The notes under the pieces were generated by a model, which saw only the letters and a list, made by a program, of their open reading frames with translations, had not been told where the DNA came from and ran no database searches. 64,000 bases of DNA from Motacilla alba alba (taxonomy: Eukaryota > Chordata > Aves > Passeriformes > Motacillidae): assembly GCF_015832195.1 (NCBI RefSeq), contig NC_052016.1, positions 28,851,129 to 28,915,128 on the forward strand, given 5' to 3'. Within the stretch, counting starts at the first letter, position 1, and every line of letters starts with the position of its first letter. Of the stretch, positions 13,015-25,000 are shown one piece after another. The translations under genes and the position numbers were made by a program.

Positions 13015-15162
13015 TTTCTTCACATGTGAATAGAAACTTGGCCTGATTAAAAAAAAATTCTCAAAAAAGAAGGAAAAAACCTGAATATTTAAATTGCCTG
13101 CATACCTAGTTTCCATGGGTTTATCAGTTATTCCCTGTAATTTTAACAGTTAGCTCCAAGTTTCAGAGTAAGAATCAATCCTTTATATCACTTTTAGACT
13201 TAAGTACAGAAGGGAAATTAAACTAGACTCAACTTGAATATTCAAGTTTCCATATAGATTTTCATGGAAAATGGAAGCCAGTGGGTGTGAAAGCCTCAGA
13301 TGTAGTATGGACATAACAGATTGCCATGGATTAGCAATGTTGCAGACAAAGTACTGTATGAGAAGCTATAAGCAGACTTCACTGGTTTAATTCTGGTTTT
13401 ATCTTGTATCAGAAATATTCTTTATGTGCAATCCTCAAGTTACCATAATTATTCATGCAATACATCAAGGAAGTATAATAGTAAGAATTTCTGTGACCAA
13501 CATGCTAGTTTCCTGCACTGATTGCTGTGTAAAGGTACTTAAACATGGTGACAAGAAGTATATTTAGTGACGATAAAATTTTGCTTTACATAAACATCTT
13601 TAAACAAACATTTAACAGTTTCATTTAATACTACATATTTTATTTCATTTTGGCACTAATTGTCAGACTTCTTTCAGCACTTGCATTTGAATAACTTGAC
13701 ATGCTTTGCAATCCTCTGAACCATAAAAATTTCAAAAGCTTTGAACACTTTACTGGAAAAAAAGCTTAACACTTGTACAGGTAATAAATAGCCAAAGTCA
13801 ATCTTTTCTTGCCTGAGTACAGAAGAATAATTGGGATGCATACAAGCTGTGATCTGGGTCAAGCAATCTAACCATGCATTGTAACATAAGATTCCTATAC
13901 TCTAAAAGCTATAACATTGCAAAATTCTGAGCCTTACCTCTTTGGTACAAACCAAGTTACTTGAGTATTTCTGCCTGAAGTCTGTAAGTCAAACCTACAG
14001 CTCAAAGAAATGCTTGAGATAAACATTTTTTCAAAGGTCAAATGAGGTTAAAGTGAGCATATCCATGGCTAAGACACTTCTATGGTTTGTTGCTCACATT
14101 GTTAAATACATTCATTTCAGTGATAGAAATCATCACTTACTGCTATATTAAAAAACAGTCTTCAGTCAAAAGACTCTTCGTCCCAAAAATACTTATATTA
14201 AAACAAGTTCATCTTTCAACCCCTTCAAATAATACATCTTAGCCTCATTGGAAGGCATACCATGCCTTCATTCTTTTTTGATTGCAGCTTTGGTTGTGTT
14301 TTTGGGCTCCTGATGTTGTCATACCTGTCATACCAGCTAACACAACTGACTGACTGCTTGATATTTACAAGGTTATATAAAACAGAATTGCCCTTTGCTT
14401 TCAGTAGTGGCACAAAACAGGGAGCTAGCCCTCCCAGAAGCCTGTGACAACTTGCAGGACTGCGTGGTGCCACTTCCAATTGCTGTCTGAAAACCAAAGC
14501 CCAATTCAGAGTCATGTCCCACAGCAATACCTGTGGACAGGTCCCATGCCACAGTTTTATTTACTTATTGCTCCCCAGGTGTGTCTAGTTTGCAAGCTTT
14601 TCTAACATGAAGCAATCCAAGACCAAACAATGACCGAAAGCATTCAAGAGCCCACAGCTGCAGTATCTACTGTAAAACAACATACTAGACCAGTCCATCC
14701 TTAAAATAACACATTAATTCTATCAGGTAAATATTTTCATTTTTTTACCTTGGACTGTGTCACTAGCCTGTTCTGTCTTTTGGTGAAAAGCCAGATGAAC
14801 TAAGCCTTGTCTTTAAGAGCATTTGCAACTATGTAACTATTGTGTGCTTGATAACATTTACTTTCCATAAGATGTATTGTCTAGCACTATTACTGTTGTT
14901 GAGAAGTTATTTACAGATTTTTCCTATATCACCTCCTATCCAATACCTTCCTAATGCTCTAAAAGTAATGAAATGAAACTATTTTCTCCAGTTGATGGAA
15001 ATTTCCCCCTCTTTAAAAAATATGCTAAAGGTACACTTCAAAGAGTTTTTTCCCAATTTCTTAGTGTATCTGGCTAAATTTAATAGAAACTACTCTTAAC
15101 TTCCCACCAGATCATTACTGAGGAGAAACACTTGATGAAAAATTATAACATCTTAAAAATGT

Positions 15163-15900
15163 CACCGAATCATGGAAGGGACCCATGAGTATTATCAAAG
15201 TCCAGCTCCGGGCCCTGCACAGCACCATCCCCAAGAGTCACACCATGCGTCTGAGAGCATTGTCCAAAGGCTTCTTGAGCGCTGGCAGGTTTGGTGCTGA
15301 GACCACTTCCCTAGGCAGCCTGTTCCAGTGCCCAAATACTCTCGGGGGGTAGAACCATTTCCTGATACCCAACCTGAAACTCCCCTGAGACACTTCCAGG
15401 CATCTCCCTCAGGTCCTGTCACTGGTTTACCACAGAGAAGAGATTAGTGCCTGCCTCTCTGTTTCCCCTCATGAGGAAGCTGTAAAACTCCCATGAAGTT
15501 TCTCTCAGTCTCCTCCAAGTTGAACAAGCCGAGTGACCTCAGCCAGGTCTCATATGGCTGCTCCTCTAGACCCCTCAATATCTTCATACTCCTCCTTGTG
15601 GATAGTCTCTAATAGCTTTATGTCTTCCTTATATTATGTCACCCAAAACTGTCCCCAGCTCTCAAGGCAAGGCTGCTCCAGTGCAGAGCAGAGCAGGACA
15701 ATCCCCTCCCTCACCCGGCTGGCAAGGCTGTACTTGATATCCCCCAGGACATCACTGGCCCTCCTGGCTGCCAGGGCACTGCTGACCCAGATCCATCTGG
15801 CCTTGGACCAGGAGCCCCAGGGGCACTGCTTTCAAGAGTTTCATCCCCCAGCCTGTCCATACATCCGGGGTGGCCACACATCTTTAAATCTTTCACCTGG
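15163..15900 (-). mobile_element. CR1 LINE fragment, minus strand
   Basis: CR1 is the dominant non-LTR retrotransposon of birds and most copies are 5'-truncated. Read on the minus strand, this block ends at 15163 with the CR1 3' region, in which CCCTTCCATGATTC matches the usual tail motif in single copy. Further in lie other hallmarks seen here in plus-strand form: GCCCTGCACAGCACCATCC near 15212, the 'gagagcattgtccaaa' segment near 15254, the 'cagcctgttccagtgccc' segment near 15317, and the 'caggacatcactggccctcctggctgcc' segment near 15746. It covers the end of the reverse-transcriptase ORF and the 3' UTR. Stops and frame changes make it non-functional. The upstream end near 15900 is approximate. 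No clear target duplication is seen, which is normal for CR1. Confidence 0.92.
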
Positions 15901-15903
15901 CTA

Positions 15904-17540
15904 ACAGGAGACTTGACTTTCTTAGAAGTGGTGAGGAACTGGAAATCTTAAGCAACATCACTGTTCCTTGAGATGGGATAATCTCAGCGCAGGCACTTTA
16001 ATGGCTACTTATATTTATGTATTTTATGAGCAGTAGGCTGCTCATATGTTATGCATTTTTTCACATATCACTGAGACAAGTGGGGAATGGCCAGAGCTCT
16101 ACCTCTCTCCAGCCTCCATTAGGCAAAAGACAGTATTTGCACCATAATCTCTCTTGTAAGTCTCTCCCTGGCCCATCATCAAGTGTTTCAAATTGTTTTC
16201 AAGCGTACTTGTACTACAACTTACAGGATATTTAATCTGAAACTTGCAAAAAATTAATTTAGAGAAGAAATCATAGAACAAATTTAATGGTTTCCTATAT
16301 AAAAAGCTTTATACAATTGCTTTGTCAGGTCACCGATATCTTAGTCATTTTTTACTAGCATTTATTATTGTGTGAAATGCAGTACTATATGGTAACCTCC
16401 TCATTCTGACACACAGAAAACTTCAAAGGCATGAAAATCCCTGTTCAGCAATACTCACAGCACATCAGCTCAGAGTTGAGGAGCACATGGCCACCACAAC
16501 AAGCTTGAAATAGACAAGTAGGACACTAAATGAATACTGAATGTAAAAGGATTACTTACATCTGAAATTAAAAGAAAAGAAGTGCCCCTTTCACAAGCAT
16601 GTGTTCTTTTGCCAAGACAAAGTTTCTATACAATACAGAAAACCAAAGGTCATGTTGCAGCTCTTTACAGCATGTTTCTTAAATGTCTGAAGATCTTACA
16701 GTTGAACTACCTGAGCTTAAGAAGATGAAATTAAATTATATTATTCATAATACTATATTGACAGCCCAAACCAAATACAGGTTAGATAAATCAACAGGCA
16801 GTGTTTTAAGGAGAGAGAACTTTTTGGTAAAGAAGCAGCCTACTGTGTGCTTCTTTCATGACTTGTAAAAAATTATCTGGAAGTTTATTAAATTTGTTTT
16901 ATATTTCAAAACACTAACCATAATTCTTTATCCCCCAAAAGCTGAAAAAAAAAAATCTTAACATTGAAATAAAAAAATCTGAATAAACTAACAGCTATAT
17001 AAAAATGATTATCCAGTAAAAGAATTTCAACATTATCTCTAATTACTATCAGGACAATCAGGAGAGGATGGGATTACTTTGGTCTACAAGTTTTAGAAAT
17101 ATGTTGAGGACAGATTTTTGATCCAACTACTTACACAATTTGAAAAAAAAACCAACAAAAAAACCAACTATGAAAGATTAGGTACTACCCCAATAATACA
17201 GGGTAGGAATTGAGGCAAGACAAGCTTTCATAATTCAGACTGCCCCTTTAAAAGAGCCTGCCATTCAACTCCAGATTTTCCTAGGATTTATGAAACATGA
17301 CATATTTCATTTTTTCTCTTGTGAATTTTTGGCATCCAAAGCAGTGCAACAGCAGTCAGAAGTGAAATATTTTTATGCATAAAAATTATATCTGCATGGT
17401 TTCTAGTGCATTTGAGAGTTTAGATTTTTGAAGGACTTGTCCTTACCAGGAGATTGTTTCAGGAAGATGGAGAGACTACACTGAACAAATTTTATTACTG
17501 TTTGAACTTGAGAAACATCCTGGATGAAGCTGTCTTCATT
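15904..17540. other. Unique DNA between CR1 copies
   Basis: No gene, RNA or repeat is recognised. The sequence is AT-rich, with short A-runs around 16940-16980 and 17143-17165. Short open frames of about 60 codons have no recognisable products. Confidence 0.55.
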
Positions 17541-17544
17541 GAAA

Positions 17545-17604
17545 TTGGAGAGTTTGAAACCAGGTGATCTTCGAGGCCCCTTTCAACCCAAACCATTCTG
17601 TGAA
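17545..17604 (+). mobile_element. Short CR1 3'-end remnant, plus strand
   Basis: The bases from about 17545 read like an aged CR1 3' terminus. They include an element equivalent to 'gagtttgaaaccaggtgatctt', then a CCCCTTTCAACCCAAACC segment and the terminal CATTCTGTGA motif at 17595-17604. CR1 tails end in repeats of a similar octamer (ATTCTATG-like), and here only one degenerate unit remains. Only about 60 bp survive, so the subfamily cannot be judged. Confidence 0.8.
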
Positions 17605-17606
17605 GT

Positions 17607-20600
17607 AACAAGTCAAGACAGTCAATGCGGTCATTATCCTTTTATCTCCCTCTGGCTCCTCATACAAGTGTTATCTTGTTTTTTAGAAACTGCACCACAT
17701 ATGGACAGGAAATTCAGAGCGAGACCATTCCTGGGTCACATGGGCAAATCCTTTGTCTCAGCCATAGACATGACTTGATTGTTTCTCTAAATTCTTCCCT
17801 GGCCTCATTGTTCCCTAGTTGCTCTGAGGAGAAGCTGCTAAAAATGCCTTCCCATTCTTTCAACGCCATTCTACCTCCCAAACCTTACACCGGGTTTTGA
17901 TAGGTGTGTTCCCTGCTTCGTTCCCTGCTTCTTCCCTTCTTGTCATTATTACAGCAGCAGCACAAAGACCTTCTCCTGCTGCATTAAAAATCGTGACGGG
18001 GAGAGTGGCTGATTTTGTTTCAAGTTGCATTTTAACCCCAAAAATTTTAGCTGTTTTGCCTGTAAAGAAGTCCTGAGAGATGGTGCAACAGAGTTAGCTA
18101 CTGCTTACTCACCAGACAGTAAATAACTATTTGTTAAATAGAAAATTATTGTTCAAGTTTTTTTCATGCTGTGTCAACACCTAAACTACTCATCAGTTAT
18201 TTCACTTACCTCCCCAACTCCAAGCTTTTGCTCTGCTCTTGCTATTCAGTCCTTGTCTGATGAGGCACTTCAGGTTCATACTGTATTTTATTCAACCAGA
18301 ATTTACAAGATTTAAGCTACTGAAATCTCCTTTCAATTGCTCTGGCTTAAGAGATGTATTACTCATAATTCTTGAGAATGATATACAAAACAAAGCAGTC
18401 AGACCTTGAAATGAAAACTTATATAACTTAATCTTTTAGGCCCCCTGCCTGTGCACATGGCACATAAGTCCCATCAACATGCAAGACATTATTTAGATGA
18501 GTGCTACTTGTGATTATATTTAGTACTAGATGCTTTATGATACTTAGGAAAGACTGACAACACTCCTGAACTATTAAAGAAAAGCAGCCTCCCTTCTAAA
18601 GCGATACAGTATTTCAAGTCTTTTTGTTATGCTACTTCAGACACTCATTACAGGCATAATAGTCCAAGCATGAGCTCTGAACCCAATTCTGCACACATTT
18701 TACTGTATCATTTACTTACCTAACTGCATGACTCACAGACTTACTGCATGTAAGATTTCAAATCATTGTTCCAGCCTCAACACGCACTAAAAGTCAGAAA
18801 AAAAAGGAAAGCAAAATGCTGAGATCTTTTGTGAAGAAGTAGTGTATGCTCAGCTAAAATCTCATAAGAATATCAACAAAGTGCTGTTAGATCACTTATG
18901 GTCTCCAGTATGAGGGACAGTAATGGCTAATATAACACAAAACTGAAGACAGCTTTTCAAGAAATCTTAAGGTTGAAGTAAGCCAAGGTATTTTTCAGTA
19001 TCATTTTTACTGAGGTCCTTCTGTTATACTCAGCTAACATATTCAACCTGCCCAATATCTACTCACATCCTCTTAAAATTAGTTAAACATGAAATATCTG
19101 TAGGAGGAAGTAACTGGAAAGGTGTTAACTTCTGCTAAAAATACAATAAATGAAGTGCAACATCCTGGATTTAAGCATTCTCATTCTTCTGCTTAATCAA
19201 CAACACTATGCTTTCAGTTAAAGCATATACTAACATGTCCAAAGATTTCTGCACCAGTTTCTACAGTTAAGATTATAGTATCCGAAAATCGACCTTTCTG
19301 TAAAAGCTTCCATTCTAGTCAAGCTTAACAGACTTATTCTAGCAATCTTCTGTTTCTTTAAATTCTTCACATTGTGTTTTTAAATTTTTCTGTTCAGGCT
19401 AGATTTTAAAGTTTCAAAAGCACACAACTTATTTGTGTGCTTATTTCTGTGCTTTGAAGCCTCCATTTCCATACAGCTTATCTGGTATTTTTTTCTTAGC
19501 CAAACAAACAAGTTCCTGGAAAATTTGAGATCCCCATATTCACAGTACAAAACCGTGGTCATTTCCATAGTCAGCTACATTTGCCTGCGTTACCACAGAA
19601 ATCCACCTCGATTGAAAACATACAACATACTGAGTTTAAGAAGTTACTTGAAGATATTTAAAAAATGTGGTGTCCCCTGGTCATTTGTAACAGAGGTGAT
19701 GCTTTGTAAACTATAACACAAGAAGCTACCAAAGATAAACAGCAGCTACTCTTTTCAACTGAAGGAAAATATTTAAAAGTTAGGCAAAGACTATACCAAA
19801 CATGCAATAATAGAAAGGGAATAATCCTCTAAAAGACTAAAGTATCAAACAACTTCACACTGAAAATAAAACCAATGCTCAATGTCACATTTTAGTTGCT
19901 ATGCATACAATAGTCCCAAAGCAGTGAGTTAATATGCGACTACAGCAACTGATGTTGCTGTAAGTGCAAGCAAGTACTTCCATTATCTATTTTTTCTGCA
20001 GTATGAAGCAATGGTTTAAAAGGGCTTCTTCTGAAATAGAGAATATTTGGGACCAAGATATTGGAAAGTATTACATATTGTATGAACATTTCAAACTAGA
20101 AGTCATAAACATAATTCAGATGAAAACTTGGGGCAGTTTTTTCCTGTTGCTCACCTAAATGCCAACGCATTCTTTCTTACTTTTCCATAACACATAGCAG
20201 CAATTTGATCTATAGACTTGTGCTTGCTAAATCCAGCTGATTCACATTATACCGGTTCCTACAAATAGCAAAGGGCTTGAACTTCTCAGAAAGACAGATG
20301 TCGTCAGAAACGAAGCTTGCTTTAAATCCCATTTGGACTGAGTTGTAGTAATATCAATTAAATCAGATGGATATTTATACGAGATAGCATGAACAGCAGG
20401 TTTTTGCCCTTATTTCTCATCTGCTCAGGAGAGATCAGGAGAAGAGCCACATCTTGATGCATCATCACACATGAAAGCATTTGTGCAACTTCTTCAACTG
20501 TCAGTACCTTTCAGTAGCACTCAGAATAACCCCACAGATCTCTGCTCCTCCTGCAGAGCAGAGGAGGGATGGGCACTATCTTGAGAGAGCACACCTTCAC

Positions 20601-21646
20601 TTCATGTTCAGATGAGGGTGGCACATCTCTGGTTCCTTCCCTCCCTCCCTAATTAATAGCCAACACAACACAGGACATTATGACAAATCCAGATGTCCAA
20701 ATTGTGAATGGGTCAGTAAATTCTAAGCACCCTTGAAGGGGCTTTGCATTCAAAAAGCAGTATCTGTTTGATAGAGAAAGAAAGAAGATAGCAGGAAGGT
20801 CTCTTAGTCAGGCTATCAAGACAAAAAGCCTTGAATCACAGCTATCTCATTTATTATTAAAAAGGTTCTTCTGTGGGTAACTGAGATTTTATATTTTCTA
20901 AGCAGGATTTCCCACTCAATACCTATTATTTCAAAGACCAAAAATAACAAAACTACAGAAATGCTGAGCAGACAGCATCTTCTCATTAACATGGACATAT
21001 CTTAGTTCCAGGAAGCAAAATGTAACAGATTTGACAATTAATTACTGTTGGTCAGACTCTGTCTTCAGGAAAGACAAGTCTTAATCAAAATAATTTCCAA
21101 TGAATGAGATTATTACCACTTGGGGGTTTAAGTGGTCTATTTCAAGACTAGTCATGTTTCACTCTCAATTTTAGTGTTCCTTTAATTAATTTCTTTCTAT
21201 TGCATTTCGTGTGGGTTTTGCAAGAATAAAGACATTTGAAAGTCCTCTCAAAAGCAAGAACTCCATGGAAATTACCCCCATTGTGGAGAAATCCTCAAAC
21301 ATGGATTACCAATACCTTCCAGACCGTCATAAAAGAAGACGTGCCCTCATGTTAGGTGATATAAACTGCAATGAAATTGCTTGATTTTTTGGGGAGTTTT
21401 TGTCACCGTGCTCAGCGTCCAAGAACAACAAAAAAAATTGAAGGAAATTGTATCCTTAGATACAAAATACTGAGTTCCAAATAAGCAGAAATGCATTTAA
21501 ATATTGCTTGTAACTAGCCTTTTGTGGGTGTATTTCCAGTTGAAGCAGGAGGGAACTGCCAAACCACTAGATTATATTAGGTGAAAGTTAACAATTTTTA
21601 AAATGCATATATTTTAGTCAAGTTAATAAAATTCACTACCTCAGTG
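17607..21646. other. Unique DNA, no gene recognised
   Basis: No coding exon or recognisable interspersed repeat was found. A 12-bp tandem duplication (GTTCCCTGCTTC) lies at 17908-17931. A slightly GC-richer patch at about 20520-20640 contains CT-rich sequence (TCCCTCCCTCCCT) that I could not assign to a family. Confidence 0.55.
17908..17931. repeat. 12-bp tandem duplication (2 copies)
   Basis: GTTCCCTGCTTC occurs twice without a spacer at 17908-17919 and 17920-17931. It is an exact local duplication. Confidence 0.9.
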
Positions 21647-21652
21647 GTGAAC
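21647..21652. repeat. Target-site duplication, left copy
   Basis: GTGAAC immediately precedes the TG of the solo LTR. The identical hexamer follows its terminal CA at 22044-22049, which fixes both element boundaries. Confidence 0.9.
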
Positions 21653-22043
21653 TGTAGCCATGATATTTTATGAAAATCCTTTTGTCAGGATTTTCTTCTC
21701 CTGAGAAGCTGAGAGGCCTCAGCTTCAAAATGAAAACAATTATTATCTGCTAGTGTAGAATGCAACAGGTACTTCCTTGATTGGTCCATGTTGAATGTTT
21801 CTACTTAATAAGCAATCAAAGATGCAGCTGGCTCACACTCTCTAGTCAGTGACAAGACTTTGTTTTTCGTTCCTTTCTATTCCTGTCTTGCCTTCTGATG
21901 CATCTTTCTCTTTGCTCTTGTAGTATAGTTTTAGTGTGGCATTTTTAATATAATATATATCATAATATAATAAACCAGCCTTCTGAAACATGGAGTCAAG
22001 ATTTCTGTCTCTCACCCTTGTCCTGGCTGCCCTGAAGACCACA
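21653..22043 (+). mobile_element. Solo LTR, TguLTR5-like, plus strand
   Basis: A 391-bp element starts TGTAGCCATGATATTTTATG and ends GACCACA. It is bounded by an exact 6-bp direct repeat, GTGAAC, at 21647-21652 and 22044-22049, which is the target-site duplication. The 5' part carries two strong hairpins. The 3' part is T/A-rich with an AATAAA polyadenylation signal at 21969-21974 followed by an R/U5-like segment ('cttctgaaacatggagtcaag'). The internal phrases match my memory of the abundant passerine TguLTR5 solo LTRs; the family name is recall, not a database result. No retroviral gene flanks it, so the internal region was lost, presumably by LTR-LTR recombination. A 6-bp duplication is common for class II (ERVK-like) elements. 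No open frame of significance is present. Confidence 0.9.
21969..21974 (+). terminator. LTR polyadenylation signal AATAAA
   Basis: The hexamer AATAAA lies in the A/T-rich 3' third of the 21653-22043 LTR, about 70 bp before its end. This is the expected position for the R-region polyadenylation signal and it sets the element's orientation as plus. Confidence 0.8.
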
Positions 22044-22049
22044 GTGAAC
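22044..22049. repeat. Target-site duplication, right copy
   Basis: GTGAAC directly follows the terminal ACA of the solo LTR and equals the left copy at 21647-21652. The lack of any mismatch suggests a fairly young insertion. Confidence 0.9.
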
Positions 22050-25000
22050 AACTAGGAAAATTCCACAGGGGCATGTGACAAAGTAGTCTTAAATTACACC
22101 AAGATGAAACCCACACCTTCCATCAGAATCAGGTTTTTTGAAAATTGCTTAGACTCTCAAAGTTGATTTGGATATCATTTAGAGTAGCACATTTGTTCTT
22201 ACAAATTCACTTACATAGAAATAGTCCATTTCCATGTATCGTTTCATATCCGGTACCTCTGATGGAAAAGGAAGTTCAGTTTATGCAAGCATTTTGACCT
22301 ACTTAGAAGCTGTGAGTGTTTTCAAGTAGCTAGTTTACATTCCTCATAATTTACTTGAGTTTTACTTGAATTGTATTATATTTTATTTCAATATACACTA
22401 TTACTGCTATAGAGAGAATCAATCAAACCAGACATTGTACTTATCCTCTGATAGATGTATATACTACAGGTAGCTGTCAACTTTTTGGCCTGTCAGTTAA
22501 ACTAATAACCTGTACAGAGACAAAAAACCCAGAAATTATTTGAGGAAGTCCAGAAGAAGATAAAAAAATAATTTTTTTAAGAACTGAAATAAAGCAAAAA
22601 AAAGTGCTTGATTTCTTCTATTCTTTTGCAGGGCAAAATAAATAAAAAAAGATACCTGCGAAAAAAATGGTATCAGTAAGTTTTAACCTGATATTTAATT
22701 TAGTTTCAAGTTGGCCACTTACAATTTAGTACTTATTAAAAATGTCTCTAGAGACCAAAATTTAGGTGCACCTACTAAACAGTAAGAAGCACAATAAAGA
22801 ATATCTCTGCTTTGTCTCACTGGTCTCTACGGGAAATATTTCATCATTCCTTCAGTCATCAATAATACTGGATTTACTTTGTGCCAACATAACAGCGTAA
22901 AACACTACCTAAAAAGAAATCATCTTTGTCATTGTGGAAAGTTATTTGACATAAATCTGGAAATATAGTCATTTTCTTAACTTCATTGGCTTATTAGTTC
23001 CTAATACAACTCAAAGTACTGAATTGAGAAGTGAATGTACAAAGAGATCAATTAATACATTCATGTTGATCTCCACAATCATTTTGCAAAAAAAGCCTAA
23101 TCATCACCACCATAAATATAGCAGATTTGTTATACTCGGGGATAGGTAGCTTTACACATGTTTGGAACAATTAATATAATGTAATTTTCCCATAATCATA
23201 GTAAGGGGCTATGCATTATCATGTGTAAGGAGATCCTGGTAATAAACATGATTTTTCTGATATACTTGGAAGCTGTAAGCTCATCTAGTTTTATTTTCCA
23301 TTATCAAAATGTCTAATCCTGTCAAGAACTGAGTTAAGGATGTCATTCAAACAGCTTACATTGCAACAGTCTAGGTACAGGAGAGCTGATTTTACTTTTT
23401 GCATTTCATTTCCATTGCACAGACTAAGTATAGAAAGCATAGATCTTCTTACTAGACACTTGGATTACAGCTAGCTATCCATAAATATGCTTTTTCTACT
23501 TAATCATCAGCAGCCTTCACAGCCTATTACATTAAATCAAGGTTAAATTTTGCAGGACAGGACATGAAGTTTGTTTCTGTAAATGACAGGAAAGCAATGA
23601 ATAATTTCTCCTCCCCATAAATAAAGGTCTTTGATTTTTTTTTTTTCTGTATATTTTCCCTTCTATGACCAGAACAGTTCTTCCTCCATTCTTTTAAATA
23701 TATTTAGCCTTATTATGTCTGGTGGAAAACCTGTAAAGAAAGAGTATGTCTGTGTGGTACAGCTCAAACTATGATACAGAATTTGAAGTGTTTGATTACT
23801 GAACAGGTCTTAAAGTGGTTTCACAGAAAGATGCAAAAGATAAAGCCCAGATTTTCTGGCTGCTGGCAATGCAGCAGAGGATCAAAGTACTCCATGTACT
23901 CATTCAAGGTAAGTATAATGTTGTCTGCCTTATGGGCACTAAAAGTTATGTAAGCTACTCCAAGAAGCTTGTTATGCTGGGCTTTAGTATCAACACAATT
24001 CATACACATATTTTCAACTCCTGTACAGCCTCAGAAGCTTTATTTGTATACAATGCTCTCTCTTGCCTCAAGCAAGCACAGTCAGAAGCACGTGTTTCCA
24101 CATTATTCCCTTGGACTTGCTGACAGTGATGCTCTTCTCTGTACTACTATTAAAATTAACACTGCTAAGTTACTAAGATTTGCCTGATGCACACTGTCAA
24201 ACCAACACATGAAATTTGCACCTTACATGTAGCATCTGAAGAAATACATACAACATAAAAGAGCCACACGCAGCAAACTGACTAAAGGCAAATAAAGTCC
24301 AATACTTTTCTTTAGTTTAAACACAGCATGTGGACTCTTTTCTTGCTGAAAAAAAAGATGAAACTTAGGTTACAAAGACATGTCAAACATGTTACAGCCA
24401 AGGGACCTGGCCTGACTTGTGACCTTAAATCCAGCCTCTTAGCCTCTTCCTTGTTGAAGATTAACAGCAGAAAGTAAGTTATTCACTATGTAAATCAACT
24501 ATTCAGAATAATTTATTTAATAGAAATACTGTCACTACCAATACGTATTTCAGATTTGTCCTAAAACCAAGAATATCTATTTAGGAGTTGTAGATTTCTC
24601 AGGAAGTGATACAAAAATAATCAAGCACTGAAGTTTTTTGGGATTTATTCCAGTGGATTCAGCACAATTCAGATATCCCTGAGAAGCTTATATTAGAATT
24701 TGGAGCAAAGTTGCATCAATACTAATTCTGAAATATTAAACAATAATATTACATAAAATAAAGCCCTTTCCTGTTTATTTCAGGAAATGAAATTACCTGT
24801 AGCCACAGACGTATTTAATGCATGATCAAAACTGATGCAGGAAAATATATCACTAAAACAGTCAAAAAAGAAAAATCCACAGCTTCTACCTCAGTAGTTC
24901 CCAACTGCCATTTTTTATCAATTGCAGGAGTTTAATTTGTACACTTAAGCTTTGATTGAAGTTTTATACTTCCAACCACAAAACAAAAAAGGTACATGGG

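Larger units (their letters stand above)
1..15162. other. Unique AT-rich DNA, no gene recognised
   Basis: I see no coding exon, RNA gene or recognisable interspersed repeat in this stretch. Open frames are short and scattered over all six frames, as expected by chance in AT-rich DNA. The longest, about 174 codons on the minus strand at 10085-10609, has no domain I recognise and no supporting splice context. Contents worth knowing are small tandem duplications at 3005-3039 and 3241-3264, a T-run at 1047-1058 before a good splice-acceptor-like sequence, an 18-bp palindrome at 13231-13248 and a TTA/TTG microsatellite at 12976-13014. Intergenic DNA and a long intron are equally possible. Confidence 0.6.

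Noticed and set aside
15533..15904. 123-codon open frame on the plus strand
   Set aside because: It is antisense to the minus-strand CR1 copy.
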